A stretch of DNA of 12,303 nt, taken from the NCBI GenBank assembly GCA_003641645.1, contig QNAZ01000007.1:1-12303 (forward strand). The letters run 5' to 3'. A model generated the notes under the pieces. It was not told the origin of the DNA. It did not search any database and saw only the letters and a list, made by a program, of their open reading frames with translations. The position numbers and the translations under genes were made by a program. Position 1 is the first letter of the stretch. Every line of letters starts with the position of its first letter. This document shows positions 6,501-12,303 of this stretch, one piece after another. Origin of the DNA: Thermodesulfobacteriota bacterium. Lineage in GTDB: Bacteria; Desulfobacterota; Thermodesulfobacteria; Thermodesulfobacteriales; Thermodesulfobacteriaceae.

Positions 6501-7675
6501 TAAAGAAAAGTCTTATTACTAATTTATCTAAGATTTTAGAAGGTGAGAAAGCAGTAAAAAATTTAGAAAAAGAAGGAGAAGTATATATTAAGAAAAAAGA
6601 AGAATTTACTTTTGAGCTTCTTGATTCTATACCAGCACCGTTACTTTTAAAACTAAAAGAAATTGTTCCTACCTCTAAAAAAGAGATAGTTTCTGAACTT
6701 TTGGATATTTATGAAAAGAAAAGAAGAAAAATTATTGAAGAATATGAAGCTAAGATAAATAAAATTAAAAGAGGAGATGAACTTCCACCAGGGGTTTTGA
6801 AAATTGTAAAGGTATATGTAGCTATGAAAAGAAAGCTCCAACCTGGAGATAAAATGGCAGGAAGACATGGTAATAAAGGGGTTATTTCTAAGGTTGTGCC
6901 TGTAGAAGATATGCCTTATCTTCCAGATGGAACTCCTGTAGATATGATTTTATCGCCATTGGGAATACCTTCTCGTATGAATATAGGACAGCTTTTAGAA
7001 ACTCATCTTGGTTGGGCCTGTAAAGAGCTTGGTAAAAAACTTGCTAAACTTGCTGAGGAGTATCAAGTAGAAAGTGTAAAAAGTCTTTTAAGAGAAATTT
7101 TTGATAAGGATGAATATGAAAGATTAGTGGAGGGGAAAAGTGATGAAGAAATAATAGAAATGGCAAAAGGATTTATAGATGGTATTCCTATTGCTACACC
7201 TGTATTTGCAGGCGCAAATGAAGAGGAAATTAAAAAATGGTTAAAACTTGCAGGTTTAAATGTAAATGGAACAACAATTCTTTATAATGGTATGACAGGG
7301 GAACCATTTAAAGAACCTGTTACAGTAGGATATATGCACATGCTTAAACTTCATCATTTAGTAGACGATAAAATTCATGCACGTGCAACAGGTCCTTATT
7401 CTTTAATTACACAACAACCTTTAGGTGGAAAATCTCAATTTGGTGGTCAGAGATTGGGAGAAATGGAAGTTTGGGCAATAGAAGCTTATGGTGCAGCTTA
7501 TACACTTCATGAATTTCTTACTGTCAAAAGTGATGATGTGGAAGGAAGAGCTAAAATGTATGAAAAATTAGTAAAAGGGAAAAGTTTCTTAGAAGGAGGA
7601 ATGCCAGAAAGTTTTAGAGTATTAACTAAAGAATTACAAGGGCTTTGCCTTGATATAGAACTAATAGAAGAATAA
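3590..7675 (+). CDS. rpoB: DNA-directed RNA polymerase subunit beta (1361 aa)
   Basis: This is the beta subunit, which forms one pincer of RNA polymerase and the rifampicin pocket. ATG 3590 follows AAAGGAGG at 3571-3578. Recognisable parts: N-terminal protrusion and lobe (RSPGVIFEKDKTH, 156-168; GSWLDF); an insertion at about 245-345 with two DPETGE-type repeats, matching proteobacterial i4; the rifampicin region at 514-541 (GQLSQFMDQTNVLS, THKRRLSALG); GRICPIETPEGPNIGLI at 562-578; KGYNFEDSIIISER at 812-825; a helical insertion at about 945-1062 matching E. coli i9; GDKMAGRHGNKGVIS at 1086-1100; and a C-terminal clamp anchor ending in LTKELQGLCLDIELIEE. Length is close to E. coli (1342). Contact residues known for rifampicin (equivalents Q519, D522, H532, S537) are intact. 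No intein, frameshift or break is visible. Confidence 0.99.
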   Translation: MSHFNQKLKIRKSFAKVKQIQDLPNLLKIPKESYQRFLQANTPPDKRQDIGIHRCFSSVFPIKDYSEIAVLEYIDYKILPPEYSPDEAKEKGLTYEVPIKLKVRLVTYDLNPETGIKSIKDIKEQEIYFGSIPMMTEDGRFIINGTERAVVNQLQRSPGVIFEKDKTHAKAGRLTYIGRVIPVKGSWLDFIYDYKGRFLVRIDKRKNIPATVFLKAMGLSEEEILSLFYPTEKYRILEDGVEKEINYELLPGQKAFIDIVHPETGEVLVKKGKVISIGVIKKFKQAGLKVLKFPHEIIIGKTCAKEVVDPETGEILLEVNEEITKEKLNLLMEKGIKEIEVLFVDAYRYTPALKDALKIDKIKTREDALIEIYKKMRPSSPVTLEVAEAYFRSLFFEPTTYDLSEIGRYKINLRLNLDIPITQRTLTLEDIIAILKELIRLRENEEEGDDIDSLANRRIRSVGELVENQFLIGLMRMERIIKEKLQLQEIDTLTPAELINSKPVMAAVKEFFAQGQLSQFMDQTNVLSMLTHKRRLSALGPGGLTRERAGFEVRDVHPSHYGRICPIETPEGPNIGLIVSPTTYAQPNLYGFLETPYRLVKDGKVTNQVIYLNAAEEKDLIIAQSTIQIDEEGNILNEYVPARKNGEFIIAHRDEVDLVDLFPAQIVSVSSSLIPFLEHDDANRALMGSNMQRQAVPLLKTKAPLIGSGMEKSIALNSGLLLIAEKDGIVEDVDSTRIVVKYDKEDKGLPEVKIYELIKWKKSNQNTTFNQKPIVKPGQKIKKGDILADGPSMDHGELALGKDVLVAFMPWKGYNFEDSIIISERLVKDDVFTSIHIEEFECIARETKLGREEITRDLPNVGEELISNLDESGIVKIGSYVKPGDILVGKVTPKGETTLTPEEKLLRAIFGEKAKDVKDTSLRVPAGIEGIVIDTKVLTRKGLEKDIRAKQKEDEAIAKLLRNQADILEILKKSLITNLSKILEGEKAVKNLEKEGEVYIKKKEEFTFELLDSIPAPLLLKLKEIVPTSKKEIVSELLDIYEKKRRKIIEEYEAKINKIKRGDELPPGVLKIVKVYVAMKRKLQPGDKMAGRHGNKGVISKVVPVEDMPYLPDGTPVDMILSPLGIPSRMNIGQLLETHLGWACKELGKKLAKLAEEYQVESVKSLLREIFDKDEYERLVEGKSDEEIIEMAKGFIDGIPIATPVFAGANEEEIKKWLKLAGLNVNGTTILYNGMTGEPFKEPVTVGYMHMLKLHHLVDDKIHARATGPYSLITQQPLGGKSQFGGQRLGEMEVWAIEAYGAAYTLHEFLTVKSDDVEGRAKMYEKLVKGKSFLEGGMPESFRVLTKELQGLCLDIELIEE

Positions 7676-7685
7676 AAAGGAGGTG
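7676..7685 (+). promoter_or_regulatory. Ribosome binding site deciding the rpoC start
   Basis: AAAGGAGGTG contains nine consecutive matches to the anti-Shine-Dalgarno complement. The frame is open from GTG 7683, but that GTG is part of the site itself, so ATG 7695 (GGAGG eleven bases upstream) is the real start. Confidence 0.85.
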
Positions 7686-7694
7686 TACTTAAGT

Positions 7695-10600
7695 ATGAAA
7701 GAGCTTTTAGCTATTTTAGAAAAACCTAAGGATTTAATGAAAATTAAAGCTATTAAGATAGGAATAGCTTCTCCAGAAAAGATAAGAGAATGGAGCTATG
7801 GAGAAGTTAAAAAGCCAGAGACTATAAATTACCGAACTTTGAAACCAGAAAAAGATGGATTATTTTGCGCAAAAATTTTTGGTCCTGTAAGAGATTTTGA
7901 GTGTCTTTGTGGAAAATATAGAGGAATGAAACATAGAGGAGTAATTTGTGAAAAGTGTGGAGTTGAAGTAATTCAAAGCAAAGTTAGAAGAGAGAGAATG
8001 GGACATATAGAACTTGCAGCCCCTGTTGCTCATATTTGGTATTTAAGAAGTATTCCCAGTAAAATAGGACTTTTACTTAATATGACACTTAAAGAAGTTG
8101 AATCTATATTATATTTAGAAAAATATGTAATAATTGATAGTCAAATAGATGAATATCCTGTAGGAACTATATTAACTGAAGATAAGTATTATGCTTTAAA
8201 AGAAAAATACGGAGATAAAATAGTTATTGAGACAGGAGCAGAAGCTATCTATGAATTACTTAAGTCTTTAGATTTAGATAAATTAGCTCAAGAAATAACT
8301 ATAGAAATGCAATCAACCCAAAGTGAAGCCAGAAGAAAAAAATTAGGAAAACGTTTACAGTTAGTCAGAGCTTTTAAACAATCTGGTAACAAACCAGAGT
8401 GGATGGTTCTTAAAGTTATTCCGGTTATTCCACCAGAGTTGAGACCCTTAGTGCCTTTAGAAGGTGGAAGATTTGCTACTTCAGATCTTAATGATCTTTA
8501 TAGAAGAGTTATTAATCGAAATGTAAGACTTAAAAAACTTATAGATCTTGATGCACCTGAGATAATTTTAAAGAATGAAAAAAGAATGCTTCAAGAAGCA
8601 GTGGATGCACTTTTTGATAATGGAAGAAGAGGGCGTCCTGTTACAGGCCCTAATAGAAGACCATTAAAAAGTTTATCTGATGTTTTAAAAGGAAAACAAG
8701 GAAGATTTAGACAGAATCTTCTTGGTAAAAGAGTGGATTTCTCTGGAAGATCAGTAATAGTAGCTGGTCCTGAGCTAAGAATGCATCAATGTGGGCTTCC
8801 TAAAAAGATGGCTTTAGAACTTTTTAAACCTTATATATATGGATGGCTTGAGAAACAAGGATATGCTACTAATATAAAAACTGCTAAAAGGCTGGTAGAG
8901 GAAGAACACCCAGCTGTGTGGGATGCTTTAGAAGAGATTGTAAAAGAATATCCTATAATGCTTAATCGTGCTCCTACACTTCATAGGCTTGGGATACAAG
9001 CTTTTGAACCAGTATTAATTGATACTAAGGCTATTCAACTTCATCCCTTGGTATGTGTTGCTTATAATGCTGACTTTGATGGTGATCAGATGGCAGTTCA
9101 TGTGCCTCTTTCTGTAGAAGCTCAGGTTGAAAATAGAGTATTAATTCTTTCTACTAATAATATTCTTTTGCCTGCTAATGGAATACCTATTGTATATCCA
9201 ACTCAAGACATGGTTTTAGGTATATTTTATATGACTTTAGAAAAGCCTTTTGCAAAGGGTGAAGGTAAAATTTTTAAGGATAGAGATGAGGTAATTTTAG
9301 CTTATCAAACAGGTGCTGTGGATTTGCAAGCAAAGATAAAAGTTAAAATGAATGGAAAATTAGTAGATACTACTGTTGGTAGAGTAATTTTTTCTACTAT
9401 AGTTCCAAAAGAAATAGATTTTGAGGAATATAATAAGCCTCTTACTAAAAAAGAATTACAAAGATTAATAAACCTTTCTTATCATAAGGCAGGAATGAAA
9501 AAGACAGTAATTTTTGCTGACAAATTAAAAGATATGGGATTTGCTGAAGCTACAGAAGCTGCACTTTCTATTTGTATAGATTATTTAACTATTCCTAAGA
9601 AAAAAGCAGATATTATAGCTGAAGCTGAAAGAAAAATTGCAGAAATTTGGCAACAATATAGAGATGGACTTATTACTGAAAGTGAGAGATATAATAAAGC
9701 TGTAGATATTTGGGCTAATACAACCGAAAGAATTACACAAGAAATGATAAAAGAAATGGAAACAGAAGAATATATTGCTCCTGATGGTAAAAAAATTAAG
9801 GGTCCCAGTTTTAATCCAGTTTATATGATGGCTTTTTCAGGAGCTCGTGGTTCTAAAGATCAGATTAGACAACTTGCTGGTATGAGAGGTCTTATGGCTA
9901 AACCTTCAGGAGAAATTATTGAAACACCTATTAAAAGTAACTTTAGAGAGGGACTTTCTGTGCTTGAATATTTTGTTTCTACTCATGGAGCTCGTAAAGG
10001 ACTTGCTGATACAGCTTTGAAAACTGCTAATGCAGGTTATTTAACTCGTAAACTGATAGATGTAGCCCAAGATTGTATGGTTACAGAAGAAGATTGTGGA
10101 ACTATTGATGGTATAGAAGTTGGACATTTAATTGAAGCTGGAGAAATAATAGAACCTGTTTGGGATAGAGTTCTTGGAAGAGTAGCTTTAGAAGATATTG
10201 TAGATCCATTAAGTGGGGAAGTTTTGGTAAAGGCAAATGAAGAAATAGACGAAGAGGCTGTTAAAAAATTAAGAGAAGCAGGTATTGAAAAGGTTACTAT
10301 TCGTTCGGTCCTTACTTGTGAAGCTAAATTTGGAGTTTGTAGAAAATGTTATGGAAGAGATTTAGCAACTGGAAAACTTGTAGAAATTGGGGAAGCTGTG
10401 GGTATTATTGCTGCTCAATCTATCGGAGAACCAGGCACACAGCTTACAATGAGAACTTTTCATATTGGAGGTGCAGTAGGAAAAGCCTTAGAACAGAGTG
10501 AACATAGAGCCCAATTTCAAGGTAAAGTGAAATTTATTAATCTTAGATTAGTAAGACGCCAAGATGGAACTTTAGTAGCTTTAAATAGACAAGGAGAAAT

Positions 10601-11756
10601 AGCTATAGAAGGTCCTGATGGTAGAATTTTAGAAAAGTATCCTGTAATTTATGGAGCAAAAATAAAGGTAGAAGAAGAACAAGAAGTGAAACCAGGGGAT
10701 CTATTGGTAGAATGGGATCCTTATACTAGTCCTATTATTGCTGAAATAGATGGAAAAGTAAAATTCGGAGACATAATTGATGGAGTAACAGTAGATGAAA
10801 AGATAGATCCTACTACTGGAAGAGTCAGTATTGTAGTAAGAGATTATAAACTTACAAATTATCGTCCTCGTGTTTCTCTCAAAGATGAAAAGGGGAGAAC
10901 AAAAGATTTACCTGGAGGAAGAGGAAAAGCTCGTTATGAACTACCTGTTGGTGCTATTATAAGTGTTCAAGAAGGAGATTATGTGCATGCTGGAGATGTT
11001 ATAGCAAGAATCCCCAGAGAAACACTTAAAGCTAAAGATATCACCGGAGGTTTACCAAAGGTTACAGATCTTTTTGAGGCTCGTAAACCTAAGGAATATG
11101 CTATTATAAGTGAAATCGATGGTAAGGTTATTTTTGAAAAAGAAATTAGAGGAAAGAAAAAGATAGTTGTTCAACCTGAAATAGGAGAATCTCAAGAATA
11201 TTATATTTCTAAAGGTAAACATATAGTAGTAAGAGAAGGGGATATAGTAAGTGCAGGTGATCCATTAATAGAAGGGTCTCCAAACCCTCATGATATTTTG
11301 AAAGTAAAAGGTGTAAAAGGTGTTGCCAGATTTTTAGTTGAAGAGATTCAAGAAGTTTATAGATTACAGGGTGTTAAAATAAATGATAAACATTTTGAAG
11401 TGATTGTAAGGCAAATGCTTAAAAAGGTTAGAATTAAAGAAACAGGAGATACTAATTTTATGATAGGTGAAATTGTAGATAAAGTAAAATTTGAAGAAGA
11501 AAATGAAAAAGTTTTGGCTTTAGGTGGTAAACCTGCAGTTGCTGAGCCTATTATACTCGGAATTACAAAAGCAGCCTTGCTTACTGACTCTTGGCTTTCT
11601 GCTGCATCTTTTCAAGAAACTACAAGAGTGTTAACAGAGGCTTCCATTGCTGGAAAAGTTGATAATTTAAGAGGATTAAAAGAAAATATTATTATAGGAA
11701 GACTTATTCCTGCAGGAACCGGAAGAATAGTTTATGAAGAAAAAGGTTGGGTGTAA
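7695..11756 (+). CDS. rpoC: DNA-directed RNA polymerase subunit beta' (1353 aa)
   Basis: The beta' subunit carries the active-site magnesium. With ATG 7695 as Met1 the landmarks fall on E. coli numbering: the zinc ribbon Cys70, Cys72, Cys85 and Cys88, and the catalytic NADFDGDQM with Asp460, Asp462 and Asp464. The clamp and lid region includes LLGKRVDFSGRSVIVAGPEL. The F-loop (SGARGSKDQIRQLAGMRGLM, about 715-734) is followed by the bridge helix with STHGARKGLADTALKTANAG. A second zinc site uses Cys801, Cys875, Cys882 and Cys885. The trigger loop starts at about 904 (IIAAQSIGEPGTQLTMRTFH) and is split by a large insertion (about 940-1112) like E. coli SI3. The C-terminus ends with GLKENIIIGRLIPAGTGRIV. 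The gap to rpoB is 19 bp. The stop codon merges with the operon terminator. No break or intein is seen. Confidence 0.98.
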   Translation: MKELLAILEKPKDLMKIKAIKIGIASPEKIREWSYGEVKKPETINYRTLKPEKDGLFCAKIFGPVRDFECLCGKYRGMKHRGVICEKCGVEVIQSKVRRERMGHIELAAPVAHIWYLRSIPSKIGLLLNMTLKEVESILYLEKYVIIDSQIDEYPVGTILTEDKYYALKEKYGDKIVIETGAEAIYELLKSLDLDKLAQEITIEMQSTQSEARRKKLGKRLQLVRAFKQSGNKPEWMVLKVIPVIPPELRPLVPLEGGRFATSDLNDLYRRVINRNVRLKKLIDLDAPEIILKNEKRMLQEAVDALFDNGRRGRPVTGPNRRPLKSLSDVLKGKQGRFRQNLLGKRVDFSGRSVIVAGPELRMHQCGLPKKMALELFKPYIYGWLEKQGYATNIKTAKRLVEEEHPAVWDALEEIVKEYPIMLNRAPTLHRLGIQAFEPVLIDTKAIQLHPLVCVAYNADFDGDQMAVHVPLSVEAQVENRVLILSTNNILLPANGIPIVYPTQDMVLGIFYMTLEKPFAKGEGKIFKDRDEVILAYQTGAVDLQAKIKVKMNGKLVDTTVGRVIFSTIVPKEIDFEEYNKPLTKKELQRLINLSYHKAGMKKTVIFADKLKDMGFAEATEAALSICIDYLTIPKKKADIIAEAERKIAEIWQQYRDGLITESERYNKAVDIWANTTERITQEMIKEMETEEYIAPDGKKIKGPSFNPVYMMAFSGARGSKDQIRQLAGMRGLMAKPSGEIIETPIKSNFREGLSVLEYFVSTHGARKGLADTALKTANAGYLTRKLIDVAQDCMVTEEDCGTIDGIEVGHLIEAGEIIEPVWDRVLGRVALEDIVDPLSGEVLVKANEEIDEEAVKKLREAGIEKVTIRSVLTCEAKFGVCRKCYGRDLATGKLVEIGEAVGIIAAQSIGEPGTQLTMRTFHIGGAVGKALEQSEHRAQFQGKVKFINLRLVRRQDGTLVALNRQGEIAIEGPDGRILEKYPVIYGAKIKVEEEQEVKPGDLLVEWDPYTSPIIAEIDGKVKFGDIIDGVTVDEKIDPTTGRVSIVVRDYKLTNYRPRVSLKDEKGRTKDLPGGRGKARYELPVGAIISVQEGDYVHAGDVIARIPRETLKAKDITGGLPKVTDLFEARKPKEYAIISEIDGKVIFEKEIRGKKKIVVQPEIGESQEYYISKGKHIVVREGDIVSAGDPLIEGSPNPHDILKVKGVKGVARFLVEEIQEVYRLQGVKINDKHFEVIVRQMLKKVRIKETGDTNFMIGEIVDKVKFEEENEKVLALGGKPAVAEPIILGITKAALLTDSWLSAASFQETTRVLTEASIAGKVDNLRGLKENIIIGRLIPAGTGRIVYEEKGWV

Positions 11757-11780
11757 GGGGGTATCCCCCCTTTATTTTTT
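11755..11780 (+). terminator. Intrinsic terminator of the rpoBC operon, shared with convergent rpsO
   Basis: AAGGGGG (11755-11761) pairs with CCCCCTT (11766-11772) around loop TATC, followed by TTTATTTTTT. The stem starts within the rpoC stop codon, and the U-tract runs into the last codons of rpsO on the other strand. Read leftward the same hairpin follows the rpsO stop, but its tail (TTACACCC) is U-poor, so it should terminate rightward transcription better. Confidence 0.85.
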
Positions 11781-12041
11781 AAGACCTAAGGTTTGAATAA
11801 GATTTTGATATCTTTCAAAATCTGAGCGTTTTAGATAATTTAAAAGCGCTCTTCTTTGTCCTATAAGTTTCATAAGACCTCTTCTTGAATGAAAATCTTT
11901 ACGATGAACTTTAAGGTGTTCCTCTAATTGCTTTATTCTTGCACTTAAAAGAGCAATTTGAACTTCAGGAGATCCTGTATCATTAGGATGTCGTCTGAAC
12001 TTTTCAATAATTTCTCTTTTTATTTCTGGATCTAAAGGCAT
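11772..12041 (-). CDS. rpsO: 30S ribosomal protein S15 (89 aa)
   Basis: S15 is a primary 16S rRNA binder at the h20-h21-h22 junction and nucleates the platform of the small subunit. The 89-residue product is the standard length, with DTGSPEVQIALLSARIKQL (helix 1-2 region, about 21-39), HSRRGL, and LIGQRRALLNYLKR. The start codon (12039-12041) is preceded on the minus strand by AAAGGGAGG with nine bases spacing. It stands alone here: the usual neighbours pnp and truB are absent, and it converges on rpoC with a 15-bp gap. It has its own likely promoter and a leader hairpin, consistent with the autoregulation known for S15 in several phyla. Identity is certain from the motifs. Confidence 0.98.
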   Translation of the reverse strand: MPLDPEIKREIIEKFRRHPNDTGSPEVQIALLSARIKQLEEHLKVHRKDFHSRRGLMKLIGQRRALLNYLKRSDFERYQNLIQTLGLKK

Positions 12042-12052
12042 TTTTTTTATCC

Positions 12053-12100
12053 TCCCTTTATATTTTTAAGCCTGAGAAAGGGATATTCCATTTCCCAAGC
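12053..12100 (-). promoter_or_regulatory. Candidate S15 autoregulatory leader structure of rpsO
   Basis: Reading the minus strand, GCTTGGGAAA (12100-12091) pairs along all ten positions with TTTCTCAGGC (12079-12070), two of them G-U, around the loop TGGAATATCCC. The segment TCCCTTT (12083-12077), which straddles loop and 3' arm, is perfectly complementary to AAAGGGA of the Shine-Dalgarno (12059-12053). Loop TCCC alone could pair with GGGA to form an H-type pseudoknot, while full pairing would open part of the hairpin. E. coli rpsO uses a Shine-Dalgarno pseudoknot bound by S15. The structure starts about four bases after the predicted transcript start. The pairing is directly visible; binding by S15 is inferred. 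Confidence 0.6.
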
Positions 12101-12110
12101 AGATTTATTA

Positions 12111-12138
12111 ATTATAATATAATTTTAAAAAATTACAA
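12111..12138 (-). promoter_or_regulatory. Promoter for rpsO
   Basis: On the minus strand TTGTAA (12138-12133) is followed after 16 bases by a perfect TATAAT (12116-12111). A transcript start near 12104 would give a leader of about 63 bases. In such AT-rich DNA chance matches are common, but position and orientation fit. Confidence 0.65.
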
Positions 12139-12148
12139 AATTTAAGAT

Positions 12149-12176
12149 TTGACTTTCAAAGAGCTCTATATATAAT
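12149..12176 (+). promoter_or_regulatory. Promoter for the rightward gene at 12220
   Basis: TTGACT (12149-12154), 16-base spacer, TATAAT (12171-12176): 11 of 12 consensus positions for the housekeeping sigma factor. The expected start near 12183 leaves a leader of about 37 bases. It lies back-to-back with the rpsO promoter, the two -35 boxes being 10 bases apart. Confidence 0.78.
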
Positions 12177-12210
12177 TTTTAAAAATTAATTTTTAAAATT
12201 ATTTTTAAAA
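12175..12210 (+). repeat. Three copies of an ATTTTTAAAA motif in the leader of the 12220 gene
   Basis: Exact copies of ATTTTTAAAA begin at 12175, 12189 and 12201, covering the -10 end and most of the 5' leader. They may simply reflect extreme AT bias; no function is claimed. Nothing else is seen in this part of the 178-bp rpsO-12220 gap. Confidence 0.5.
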
Positions 12211-12219
12211 AGATGATAA

Positions 12220-12303
12220 ATGAAAGATTGGATAAGTATAATAATTCATCGACCAGGTGGTAAGGAACCTAAGGTTATAAGTTTTAAAATAAAATATGTA
12301 AAA
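12220..12303 (+). CDS. N-terminus of an unidentified protein (3' truncated by window)
   Basis: An open frame runs from ATG 12220 to the window end: 28 codons beginning MKDWISIIIHRPGGKEP and continuing with a short strand-like stretch ending KYVK. It is bounded upstream by an in-frame TAA at 12217, so this ATG is the first possible start, and a near-consensus promoter lies 44 bases upstream. I see no proper Shine-Dalgarno (the preceding bases are AAAAGATGATAA). The pattern of Lys plus aromatic, a run of Ile, then a short basic stretch recalls the N-termini of some M23-type murein peptidases of related bacteria, but 28 residues cannot settle it. No catalytic motif, signal peptide or membrane span is visible in this piece. 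Confidence 0.6.
   Translation, partial: MKDWISIIIHRPGGKEPKVISFKIKYVK

Noticed and set aside
6653..6868. 71-codon open frame on the minus strand inside rpoB
   Set aside because: It is antisense to the helical insertion of rpoB, Phe- and Ser-rich low complexity, and not a plausible protein.
7683..7694. GTG start for rpoC four codons upstream
   Set aside because: The GTG is part of the Shine-Dalgarno itself. Using ATG 7695 also puts the zinc and catalytic residues exactly on E. coli numbering.
3590..11756. Intein, frameshift or horizontally acquired segment in rpoB or rpoC
   Set aside because: Both proteins read through with all expected motifs in order and normal lengths; the extra segments match known i4, i9 and SI3-type insertions, and base composition is uniform.
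12213..12263. 16-codon frame ATG 12213 overlapping the start of the 12220 frame
   Set aside because: It stops after 16 codons and has no ribosome binding site or recognisable sequence. A leader peptide cannot be excluded but has no support.
1..12303. CRISPR arrays, insertion sequences, toxin-antitoxin or phage genes
   Set aside because: No direct-repeat array, transposase-like frame, inverted-repeat pair flanking genes, or accessory gene is visible; almost every base is explained by core housekeeping genes and short regulatory gaps.

Overview
The window is a housekeeping segment from an AT-rich bacterium (roughly one third G+C by eye). It carries the classic secE-nusG-rplKAJL-rpoBC transcription and translation locus, and I do not see an undescribed system in it. 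Proteins rich in Lys, Glu and Ile, the heavy use of AGA for Arg, and proteobacterial-type insertions in both large RNA polymerase subunits suggest a low-GC, probably thermophilic bacterium close to sulfate or sulfur reducers. A Thermodesulfobacterium-like lineage is my best guess. That is inference from protein character, not a database match.

Layout, left to right on the + strand: the 3' end of tuf (EF-Tu); rpmG (L33); a tRNA-Trp(CCA) gene embedded between protein genes; secE; nusG; rplK; rplA; a structured L10-type leader RNA; rplJ, which starts at TTG behind a very strong ribosome binding site; rplL; a 120-bp AT-rich spacer with possible hairpins; rpoB; and rpoC. Spacing is tight (1 to 30 bp) except at the two structured spacers, as expected for one long polycistronic operon whose promoter lies left of the window. 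An intrinsic terminator begins inside the rpoC stop codon region.

On the - strand rpsO (S15) converges on rpoC with only 15 bp between the two coding regions, so both genes share the terminator hairpin. To its right lies a divergent promoter region of 178 bp. It holds a TATAAT-containing promoter for rpsO, a near-consensus promoter for a rightward gene cut off by the window end, and a hairpin at the start of the rpsO leader whose loop is complementary to the rpsO Shine-Dalgarno. The arrangement resembles S15 autoregulatory pseudoknots.

The genes work together as follows. L11, L1, L10 and L7/L12 build the ribosomal L1 arm and the factor-binding stalk used by EF-Tu. RpoB and RpoC form the catalytic core of RNA polymerase, NusG couples that polymerase to ribosomes or Rho, and SecE belongs to the Sec translocon. 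The most interesting items are RNA-level: the rpsO leader, the kink-turn and duplicated motifs of the L10 leader, the shared convergent terminator, and a tRNA whose 5' leader can pair with its own CCA end.
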